Shown here in pieces: positions 8,457-14,387 of a stretch of DNA of 14,387 nucleotides. The notes under the pieces were generated by a model. It ran no database searches, was not told the DNA's origin, and was given only the letters and a program-made list of their open reading frames with translations. The position numbers were made by a program, and so were the translations under genes. The DNA lies in the NCBI GenBank assembly GCA_964483985.1, contig CAZADS010000022.1:1-14387 (forward strand). Reading direction: 5' to 3'. This stretch comes from CAZADS01 sp964483985 (GTDB lineage Bacteria > Pseudomonadota > Alphaproteobacteria > Thalassobaculales > Thalassobaculaceae). Every line of letters starts with the position of its first letter. Within the stretch, counting starts at the first letter, position 1.

Positions 8457-9878
8457 ATGAGTGCAGTGACCGATTTAACCTTGGTGGAGGTGGCAACGAG
8501 AATCGCTTCTGGAGATTTTTCCTCCGAAGAAGTTACTCAAGCCGCCATTACGAAAATTGAAAAGGTACAATCAAAGCTTAATTGTTTTATTTCTATTGAG
8601 GTAGAATCCGCTCTTCGAGCGGCTAAAGACGCGGACAAGTGGCGTTCTAGCGGTCAAACGTTAGGACCGCTGCATGGAGTTCCGCTTGCCCATAAGGATA
8701 TGTTTTATCGGGCTGGGAAAATATCAACTTGTGGATCGAAAATCCAACAAAACTTTGTTCCCACTTATTCTGCAACAGTGATGAAGAATTTGGAAAAGGC
8801 AGGTGCGATTTACCTTGGTGGATTAAACATGTCCGAATTTGCAAGTGGGCCTGTGGGCCATAACCAATATTTTGGGGCTTGTCGAAACCCGTGGCATATT
8901 AATCACGCGCCTGGTGGTTCTTCTTCAGGTGCCGGTTCAGCAGTAGCGGCTCGGTTAGTATATGGTGCTCTTGGCTCCGATACTGGTGGATCTGTGCGAA
9001 TTCCTGCAGCTTTGTGTGGGTTAATAGGGATGAAGGGGACTCAGGGGCGCGTTAGTCGCCGAGGGGGCATGCCTCTATCGTTTTCGATGGATTGTTTTGG
9101 GCCGTTGGCACGCACGGCCCAGGATTGTGCTCGGATTTTTTCAGTTATAGCAGGGTCAGACCCATTAGATCCAACGTCGAGTCTGCAGCCCGTTTCCGAT
9201 TATGAGGGTGCTTGTAGTCAGTCCATAACGGGGCTGCGGGTTGGATTGGATCCTACGTATGGTGGTATTGAACCAAGTGACGAAGTTAAAGTGGCATTAG
9301 CCAAAGCAGTTGAAGTCTTTCGAGAACTTGGCGCCGAATTAAAACAAGTAACTATTCCGAATCAAGACGAGTTAAATGCATTGTCCAATATTGTCACAAG
9401 GTCTGAAGCTGCAACCGTTCATAAGGCATGGTTGCGAACTCGGAGAAATGATTACTCGCCTCAGGTTCGACGACGAATTGAAATTGGATTGGCTATTCCG
9501 GCGACCCGATATATTGAAGCGCTGACTCTTCGTGCTTCTCATTTGCAAAATTTAAAAGATATGGTTTTTAAACATTGTGATGCTTTGATTTTACCTAGCG
9601 TAGGCGAACCAGCTCCTACATTGGGAGAATTGGATGTCGGTGACTCGGATGCCCTGCCGGAAATGTTAAAGCGGCTGACTGGATATACGCGACCGATGAA
9701 TTACTACGGAGTGCCAGCGATTAGTGTCCCTGCTGGTTTTTCTAAAACTGGTTTGCCAATAGCGTTTCAACTGGTAGGACGCCCTTTTGCTGAGGCTTTA
9801 TTATTTCGGCTAGCTTCCAATTTTCAGAAAATGACAAGTTATCATCAGGAGGCGCCGATAGTTGACAGTAAAAACTAA
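8457..9878 (+). CDS. Amidase-signature hydrolase, AtzE/GatA-like
   Basis: This hydrolyses an amide or carbamoyl C-N bond, probably acting on the linear product of the Hyu enzymes. The amidase signature with its Ser-cisSer-Lys triad is complete: Lys80 (PLAHKDMF), Ser155 in APGGSSSG (151-158) and nucleophile Ser179 in GSDTGGSVRIP (173-183), followed by CGLIGMKGTQGRVS. At 473 residues it has normal family length, and the C-terminal SVPAGFSKTGLPIAFQLVG segment is also typical. The small AtzG/GatC-like gene immediately upstream supports an AtzE-type heteromer over a tRNA-dependent GatA; no gatB is nearby. No signal peptide is seen. The substrate is unknown: carboxybiuret, N-carbamoyl amino acids, aryl amides and similar are all possible. 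The gene ends within a 12-bp inverted repeat. Confidence 0.93.
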   Translation: MSAVTDLTLVEVATRIASGDFSSEEVTQAAITKIEKVQSKLNCFISIEVESALRAAKDADKWRSSGQTLGPLHGVPLAHKDMFYRAGKISTCGSKIQQNFVPTYSATVMKNLEKAGAIYLGGLNMSEFASGPVGHNQYFGACRNPWHINHAPGGSSSGAGSAVAARLVYGALGSDTGGSVRIPAALCGLIGMKGTQGRVSRRGGMPLSFSMDCFGPLARTAQDCARIFSVIAGSDPLDPTSSLQPVSDYEGACSQSITGLRVGLDPTYGGIEPSDEVKVALAKAVEVFRELGAELKQVTIPNQDELNALSNIVTRSEAATVHKAWLRTRRNDYSPQVRRRIEIGLAIPATRYIEALTLRASHLQNLKDMVFKHCDALILPSVGEPAPTLGELDVGDSDALPEMLKRLTGYTRPMNYYGVPAISVPAGFSKTGLPIAFQLVGRPFAEALLFRLASNFQKMTSYHQEAPIVDSKN

Positions 9879-9896
9879 ACGGACTTTTACCGTCAA
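9862..9896 (+). terminator. Inverted repeat across the amidase stop codon, possible transcript end
   Basis: The arms TTGACAGTAAAA (9862-9873) and TTTTACCGTCAA (9885-9896) pair over 11 of 12 positions with one A/C mismatch, and the loop of 11 nt contains the TAA stop. There is no clear run of T afterwards, so this is not a textbook Rho-independent terminator; it could be an mRNA 3'-end stabiliser or chance. It lies at the end of the long plus-strand gene train, just before convergent genes, which is where a terminator is expected. Confidence 0.4.
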
Positions 9897-10144
9897 GGTT
9901 CTTGGTGATTCAATCCAATATCAGTGCGAGTATAATCCATTTAGACAAGGGTAGGTTAAGAATCATTATGTTTAATAGAGCTTATCCAATATTCAAGATG
10001 ATTCCGTTACTCCCTATGGACACTATAAAATAGATAGCGAGGTCATAACTGATTGAGATGCAGAACTAGTTTTCCTCGTGTTGGGGAGGGATAAAAGAGA
10101 CTATTACGCCGGATGTAGTAGGATTTTGACTTTAATTAGCATCA

Positions 10145-11332
10145 CTAGATAATGCCGTTTTTGGATAACTTATCTATCTCGGTTTTTTCCATCCCGAGGA
10201 AGTCACTCAGTATTTCGTAATTATGCTGACCAGGGGAAGGGGGCGCGCTACCAGGTTTTCCAGGAGTGGCCGACATTTTCACGGGAATTCCAAGGAGTTC
10301 CATTGCAGACCCGTCCGAAGTTGGAGCAGCAACAACCATATCATTAGCTCTAACTTGTGGATGGTCTAGCGCTCTGTCAATTGTATTGATTGGAGCCGAC
10401 GGGATGCCTGCTGTTTCCAATTGCTCCAGCCATTCCTCCATTGTACCGTCCTCAAGAATATTCTCAAGATCAATTCGAAGGAATTTTGAATGTTCACAAC
10501 GCGATCTATTATCTACATAACGAGGGTCCTTAGTTAAGCTTGGTGCTTTTAGCATTTTACAAAGACTCAACCAATTAGACTGGGTGGCCGCGCCAATCAA
10601 AATATCACCGTCTGCACATCGGTACGCGCCGTATGGTGTTATGGCATTGTAGCCTGCACCTTCCCGTTGCTCGATAGATCCGAGTTGGAGATAATTCAAA
10701 GCTCGGAAACTAAGTAAAGCCACGGCCGATTCCAACAGTGAGGCATCAATACGCTGTCCTCCGGCACGTCCCTCTGCACGCGCAAAAAGTGCTGAGGAGA
10801 TCGCCCCGTAAGTTAGCATTGCAGTAGCTAAATCGACAGCGATTACTCCAGGTCTAGCTGGAGGGCTATCTGGGTCACCGGTTATTGACATAATTCCAGA
10901 AAAAGCTGTCACCATCGTGTCATAGCCGGGTTTATCTTTGAGTGCTCCTTTAGTTCCATAACCGGATATAGATGCATAAATTAGTTGAGTATTAATTTTA
11001 GAAAGGGTTTCGTAATCCGTTCCTAGGGATTTCGCTGTTTTTGGTAAAAAACTTTGGACGACAACATCTACTTTACTTGCCATCGTATGCATTATTTCCC
11101 TTGCCTCTGGGGACTTTAAATTTAGTGTGATACTTCGCTTTCCTCTGTTAGCACTCAGAAAGTTCGTACTCAATCCAGGTGAGATGACTGTTGGGAATCC
11201 ACGATTCATATCGCCGCCCGGAGCTTCCACTTTTATTACATTGGCACCGTTATCGGCCAACATTTGACAGCAATAAGGACCAGCTATCACGCGGCTTAGA
11301 TCAAGAACCGTTATGCCATCCAGAGCACTCAT
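10145..11332 (-). CDS. CaiB/BaiF family CoA-transferase (family III)
   Basis: This transfers CoA between a donor acyl-CoA and a carboxylic acid, activating the acid for further steps. The 395 residues show the family III pattern: LDGITVLDLSRVIAGPY at the N-terminus (about 4-20), FLSANRGKRSITLNLK (58-73), and the IAVDLATAM segment holding the expected catalytic Asp167 that forms the aspartyl-CoA anhydride. Later segments include the RAGGQRIDASLLE region (189-201) and LDHPQVRAND. Length is standard. A ribosome site (AGGA, the complement of 11339-11342) is 6 nt from the start and lies in the 14-nt gap after the crotonase stop, so the two genes form one operon with the crotonase first. The pair resembles carnitine-type or branched-acid CoA pathways, but the acid is unknown. 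Confidence 0.92.
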   Translation of the reverse strand: MSALDGITVLDLSRVIAGPYCCQMLADNGANVIKVEAPGGDMNRGFPTVISPGLSTNFLSANRGKRSITLNLKSPEAREIMHTMASKVDVVVQSFLPKTAKSLGTDYETLSKINTQLIYASISGYGTKGALKDKPGYDTMVTAFSGIMSITGDPDSPPARPGVIAVDLATAMLTYGAISSALFARAEGRAGGQRIDASLLESAVALLSFRALNYLQLGSIEQREGAGYNAITPYGAYRCADGDILIGAATQSNWLSLCKMLKAPSLTKDPRYVDNRSRCEHSKFLRIDLENILEDGTMEEWLEQLETAGIPSAPINTIDRALDHPQVRANDMVVAAPTSDGSAMELLGIPVKMSATPGKPGSAPPSPGQHNYEILSDFLGMEKTEIDKLSKNGII

Positions 11333-11346
11333 AGTTTTATCCTAAG

Positions 11347-12150
11347 TCAGTTAGCGAAATCAGAGAGTTTGGGCATTTGATAACGATCATCTGGATCTAA
11401 CCATCCTTTGAAGTTTGGTTTCCTTTTTTCGGCAAACGCCGCTCTGGATTCCATTCGATCATTAAGGTCTCCATGTTGGTGGAGGGCTTCTGCAAGACGA
11501 TCTTGTTGCAGTGTAAGTGATGGTCTAATTTGTCGCATCATGTGTACTGTATTGACGCGAGAGGCAGGCGGAAGAGTGAGTAAATGTTCTGCCATTTCTA
11601 TAGCTGTTGGAATTAATCGTTCTGTTTCGACAAGTTTGTTTAAAAAACCGAGTTCGTAAAACCTCTGCGCAGTAAACCGGAATCCGAGTGCCATTTCCAT
11701 AGCGATTGGATAAGGAAGATTGGCGAATGTGCCGTGATTGTAGCCACCTAGGAGCCATCTTTTCGCTTCAGAAACTTCGAAAACAGCGTTGGTTGACGCC
11801 ACTCGGAGATCTGTACGCTCTACCAGCATAAACCCACCGCCCATAGCGAAACCGTTTATAGCTCCTATTACTGGCTTTTCTAGTTCCATTTCCCAAAAGG
11901 GATCATGAATTTTAATAGCACCACCACCCGGTGCTCCGTCAGCGAGCGACTCTTTCATGTCCTCTCCCGCACAGAAGCTACGACCAGTTCCGGTAAATAT
12001 AGCGACCTCTAATTCAGAATTTTTTCGAAACATATTCCATGTTTCAGCCAATCTTTCCCGAAGTTCTCTGCTCATCGCATTAAGGCGTTCGGGCCTGTTC
12101 ATGCGTATGATAATGATTTGTCCATGTTGCTCGGTTTCTACGACAGCCAT
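11347..12150 (-). CDS. Enoyl-CoA hydratase/isomerase (crotonase) family protein
   Basis: This is a crotonase-fold enzyme acting on an acyl-CoA thioester. The 267 residues include RMNRPERLNAMS (16-27), the first oxyanion-hole segment GRSFCAGEDM (56-65), and the second at AINGFAMGGGF (97-107). Compared with rat enoyl-CoA hydratase, the position of Glu144 (after GGGC) is Met108, while Glu164 corresponds to Glu128 in FEVSEAK. With one of the two catalytic glutamates absent, plain enoyl-CoA hydration is doubtful; isomerase, hydrolase or other crotonase chemistry is possible. The start is strongly supported by AGGAG (complement of 12157-12161), 6 nt from the ATG. It leads the operon with the CoA-transferase and is divergent from the dioxygenase gene. 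Confidence 0.9.
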   Translation of the reverse strand: MAVVETEQHGQIIIIRMNRPERLNAMSRELRERLAETWNMFRKNSELEVAIFTGTGRSFCAGEDMKESLADGAPGGGAIKIHDPFWEMELEKPVIGAINGFAMGGGFMLVERTDLRVASTNAVFEVSEAKRWLLGGYNHGTFANLPYPIAMEMALGFRFTAQRFYELGFLNKLVETERLIPTAIEMAEHLLTLPPASRVNTVHMMRQIRPSLTLQQDRLAEALHQHGDLNDRMESRAAFAEKRKPNFKGWLDPDDRYQMPKLSDFAN

Positions 12151-12195
12151 TTTAAACTCCTATCATTAGGACTAAATATTTTACGACTTAACTCC

Positions 12196-12223
12196 TTGCC
12201 TACGTTAATAAGATTACTATGCT
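12196..12223 (+). promoter_or_regulatory. Candidate sigma70-type promoter for the dioxygenase gene
   Basis: In the 112-nt divergent gap, TTGCCT (12196-12201) and TATGCT (12218-12223) are 16 nt apart, each matching four of six consensus bases, about 40 nt before the ATG. In AT-rich intergenic DNA such matches arise by chance, so this is only a candidate. A promoter for the opposite-strand crotonase operon must also lie in this gap but no clear one is visible. Confidence 0.3.
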
Positions 12224-12262
12224 ATGAGAAATTGTATAAGAAAATGATCTGGGACAAAGAAA

Positions 12263-13126
12263 ATGACGGTAATGGCCATGGACCCGCTGCATGATGATTT
12301 TGGTGCACATGTCACTGGATTGGACCTTGGTATTAAGCTTAGTTTCGATGAAATTAGCAGTATTAGGGAATCGATCGACAGATTAAGTTTATTGGTCTTT
12401 TCAAACCAAAACCTTAACGATGAAAGTCATCTAAAATTTACTCGAGCACTCGGAGATCCAGAACCCAATCATGTTTCACTTGGACGTGATGGTGTAATAA
12501 ACTATTTCGGGACGATTGGTAATGTGCAGCCAGATGGAACGGTTTTAGGTAACGAGCATAAGCAAACTAAATTTTTAGCTGGTAATAACATGTGGCATTC
12601 GGATTCATCTTTTCGAAAGGTCCCGAGTTTTGTTTCTATCATGTATGCTTATGAAGTACCTGACGTAGGTGGCCAGACACAATTTGTTAGTTGCCGTGCA
12701 GCTTATAACCGGTTAACCGACAATATAAAGGAGGCTATCGATCCTCTAGAAGTAATTCACGATTACGTCTTTTCGAGATCAAAGGTTGCCGAAGTAGACC
12801 CAAATCATGCCGCCTCTTTACCGCCCACAAATCAGAGATTGGTTCGAAAAAATTCCAGCACTGGCGATAAGAATTATTATATTGGCTCTCATGCTAAGGC
12901 GATCGCAGGCTGGCCGGAATTGGAAAGTCGTCAATTATTAAGCAATTTATTGGATAATGCGACCGGAGAAGGGTACATTTATACCCATCATTGGAAGCCT
13001 AGGGACCTCGTTATTTGGGACAATCGCTGTATGTTACATCGTGGAACTGGCTACGATGCAAATAAATACCGGCGATTGATGCGGCAGACCCGAGTAGCTG
13101 GGGTCTGCCCCACTTTAGAAGAATGA
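12263..13126 (+). CDS. TauD/TfdA family Fe(II)/2-oxoglutarate dioxygenase
   Basis: This oxidises a substrate with O2 and 2-oxoglutarate, releasing succinate and CO2. The 287 residues carry the iron ligands of the family: His112 and Asp114 in NMWHSDSSF and the distal His259 in CMLHRGTGY, with Arg274 fifteen residues later as the expected 2-oxoglutarate carboxylate anchor. The N-terminal FGAHVTGLDL (13-22) and the IWDNRCMLHR segment are typical of TauD, TfdA and related alpha-ketoglutarate dioxygenases. Family members cleave taurine, 2,4-D or hydroxylate carnitine-like acids, and the substrate here is not determinable. ATGs at 12263, 12272 and 12278 are all plausible starts, with no strong ribosome site to decide. 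It is divergent from the crotonase/CoA-transferase operon, which hints at shared control, and convergent with the cupin gene (14 nt apart). Confidence 0.92.
   Translation: MTVMAMDPLHDDFGAHVTGLDLGIKLSFDEISSIRESIDRLSLLVFSNQNLNDESHLKFTRALGDPEPNHVSLGRDGVINYFGTIGNVQPDGTVLGNEHKQTKFLAGNNMWHSDSSFRKVPSFVSIMYAYEVPDVGGQTQFVSCRAAYNRLTDNIKEAIDPLEVIHDYVFSRSKVAEVDPNHAASLPPTNQRLVRKNSSTGDKNYYIGSHAKAIAGWPELESRQLLSNLLDNATGEGYIYTHHWKPRDLVIWDNRCMLHRGTGYDANKYRRLMRQTRVAGVCPTLEE
13083..13109. repeat. Perfect 9-bp GC-rich inverted repeat at the end of the dioxygenase gene
   Basis: GGCAGACCC (13083-13091) and GGGTCTGCC (13101-13109) pair perfectly around a 9-nt loop, inside the last coding stretch just before the stop at 13126. 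Only three T residues follow soon after (13114-13116), so it is not a standard terminator. It lies between two convergent genes and might stop or pause transcripts from either side; codon constraint (RQTRVAG) could also give part of the pattern. Confidence 0.5.
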
Positions 13127-13140
13127 AATATCAAAATAAA

Positions 13141-13650
13141 TCATTGGGGAGCTATCATATATGCATCCCTTTGCACATTTTCCATATTCATCCCCTCGAC
13201 CCGAATTAGGCGGGTAGACCCCTCACGATGTGGAGAATGCAGATCGCCAACTTCATAAAGGTAGGCTGCACCGGGTTCCAATTCGTAAGTTTTAACCTTT
13301 TCCACTAGGCCTGGGCTATTAGCAGACGGTGCTTCCAAGCATTTCCAATCGGTCATTTCCGTCGTGCCTATTGCTTGTCCATAGATTGCCCAGCTAGGCC
13401 CATGGTCATGCGGTGGGCTCGTCTTGGCCCCTTTATGGACGTGCGCTAGAATACAAAATTTTAGCTCAGGGTCTTCATATAAAATTTTTCGAGGGGAGTC
13501 GTTGTCTGAGCCTAAATATGTTTCAATAAATTTAGAATCTTTACATGCTTTCTGAACGTATTGACGAACCAATTCCTTCCCCTTGGGTCCCGCATCATTT
13601 TGCAGAGCAGCTCTGCAATCGGTTGAAAATTGTTCGAGTGTGTAACTCAT
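13141..13650 (-). CDS. Cupin-fold protein, cysteine-dioxygenase-like metal site
   Basis: This 169-residue protein has the double-stranded beta-helix metal motif: PPHDHG (79-84) with His81 and His83, Glu98 in TTEMTDW, and a second His in GDLHSPH (135-141, His138 or His141). This pattern resembles cysteine dioxygenase-type thiol dioxygenases and the uncharacterised metal-dependent cupins related to them. An oxidation of a small thiol or organic acid is possible, but no substrate is supported. Residues 1-50 form a helical lead (ALQNDAGPKGKELVRQYVQ) before the barrel. The start ATG is followed by a family-like N-terminus; GGA 9 nt upstream is a weak ribosome site. It is convergent with the dioxygenase gene and downstream of the helicase gene on the same strand, 142 nt away. 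Confidence 0.82.
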   Translation of the reverse strand: MSYTLEQFSTDCRAALQNDAGPKGKELVRQYVQKACKDSKFIETYLGSDNDSPRKILYEDPELKFCILAHVHKGAKTSPPHDHGPSWAIYGQAIGTTEMTDWKCLEAPSANSPGLVEKVKTYELEPGAAYLYEVGDLHSPHREGSTRLIRVEGMNMENVQRDAYMIAPQ

Positions 13651-13792
13651 ATTAATAGATCCATTTTCTTAAATTGTTCAAGCTCATAAAGGATTAGCAG
13701 AATTAACGATTTGCAATAGCATATATTAATTTTTGTAGAGGTCACTAAATATCAATCAATTATAATGCCAAGATGTAAAGACATTGTCGGAT

Positions 13793-14386
13793 TTAGGGCT
13801 CGCGGTTTTTTTTATTCTGCCGTTGGTTAGACATAGTCTTATTTTTTAGAAAGGGTTTGATCTTACGTTTGACTCGTCGTGTTTTTACCTTCAAAGAACG
13901 TTTCGGAATCCCCCCGGCCACTTGAATTTTTTGTCTTATAAGGGCTTCAATATCAAGCAGGTAGTTTTCTTCACTTGGAGCACATAAAGAAATAGCAACC
14001 CCGGAGGATCCAGCCCTAGCAGTGCGCCCTATACGATGGATGTAATCTTCCGGAACGTTTGGGAGTTCAAAATTGATAACATGCGTGATGTTATCGATAT
14101 CAATCCCGCGTGCAGCAATATCTGTTGCTACCAGAACATTGACTTTTCCAGCGCGGAAAGAATCCAAAGTTTTCTGTCGTGCTGACTGGGATTTGTTCCC
14201 ATGAATCGCATCAGCATCGACTCCTAGTTTTTTGAGTTGTTCTGCAACGCGATTTGCTCGATGTTTTGTCCGAGTGAAAATAATGGACCTTTCTATTTGG
14301 AGATCTGAAAGTAACGCCGCCAGATGCAGTCGTTTTTCAGTTGGTTCAGCGAATATCACAAACTGTTGGACGAGTTCTACCGGCGT
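13793..14386 (-). CDS. rhlE: DEAD-box ATP-dependent RNA helicase, RhlE type, 5'-partial
   Basis: This is the C-terminal helicase domain of an RNA helicase involved in rRNA/mRNA remodelling; the N-terminal DEAD domain lies beyond the window. The frame remains open to the right edge (reading ...TPVELVQQF before the first possible GTG start), so the true start is outside. In the 197 visible residues, motif IV SIIFTR (34-39), motif V ATDIAARGID (87-96) and motif VI HRIGRTARAG (117-126) are all intact. The last ~40 residues are strongly basic, as in RhlE tails that bind RNA. It is unrelated to the catabolic genes and probably marks chromosomal housekeeping sequence bordering them. Confidence 0.93.
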   Translation of the reverse strand, partial: TPVELVQQFVIFAEPTEKRLHLAALLSDLQIERSIIFTRTKHRANRVAEQLKKLGVDADAIHGNKSQSARQKTLDSFRAGKVNVLVATDIAARGIDIDNITHVINFELPNVPEDYIHRIGRTARAGSSGVAISLCAPSEENYLLDIEALIRQKIQVAGGIPKRSLKVKTRRVKRKIKPFLKNKTMSNQRQNKKNREP

Positions 14387-14387
14387 C

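Noticed and set aside
9931..9945. TATAAT-like hexamer in the amidase-transferase gap.
   Set aside because: No good -35 element at the right distance and no plus-strand gene follows it.
9897..10144. About 250 nt between convergent genes checked for a small gene, RNA gene or mobile-element remnant.
   Set aside because: Only short scattered frames, no ribosome site plus coding pattern, no repeat ends; only the inverted repeat at its left edge stands out.
13806..13813. Run of eight T on the plus strand at the right end as a terminator tail.
   Set aside because: It lies inside the helicase coding sequence (lysine codons on the minus strand) and has no hairpin before it.

Overview
This 14.4 kb bacterial window carries catabolic genes, with base composition by eye a little below 50% G+C. 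The gene content fits a Gram-negative proteobacterium, possibly a streamlined environmental (marine-type) alphaproteobacterium: ATP-dependent hydantoinase/oxoprolinase genes, an AtzG/AtzE-type amidase pair, CaiB/BaiF and crotonase genes, a TauD/TfdA dioxygenase and an RhlE-type helicase. No rRNA, tRNA or marker gene is present, so the lineage is an inference.

Left region (1 to about 9.9 kb, all + strand): a compact gene train hyuA1 (5' end outside the window) - hyuB1 - hyuA2 - hyuB2 - SDR oxidoreductase - small AtzG/GatC-like protein - AtzE-like amidase. The Hyu genes occur as two successive A-B pairs. Each A is an ASKHA-fold ATPase subunit and each B is its partner. Gaps are 5 to 12 nt, and hyuA2 and hyuB2 overlap by one base. 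The second B gene is interrupted by one in-frame TAA at codon 277; the frame stays open and family-like on both sides of it. The likely logic is ATP-driven opening of a cyclic amide, imide or lactam, then amidase cleavage of the linear amide or carbamoyl product, with the SDR oxidising or reducing a hydroxyl/carbonyl intermediate. The substrate cannot be read from the sequence.

Middle region (9.9 to 12.15 kb): about 266 nt without a gene separates the amidase from a convergent, minus-strand two-gene operon. It holds a crotonase-family protein followed by a CaiB/BaiF CoA-transferase, an arrangement typical of activating a carboxylic acid as its CoA thioester and processing it. The crotonase keeps only one of the two classical hydratase glutamates.

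Right region (12.15 to 14.39 kb): a TauD/TfdA-type Fe(II)/2-oxoglutarate dioxygenase is divergent from the crotonase operon, with 112 nt between them. A small cupin protein with a cysteine-dioxygenase-like metal site is convergent to the dioxygenase. The C-terminal part of an RhlE-type DEAD-box RNA helicase on the minus strand runs off the right edge.

The points most worth following are the single in-frame stop in hyuB2, the doubled hyuAB arrangement coupled to an AtzG/AtzE-type amidase, and the crotonase with an altered active site. No mobile element, CRISPR array or integration site was seen.
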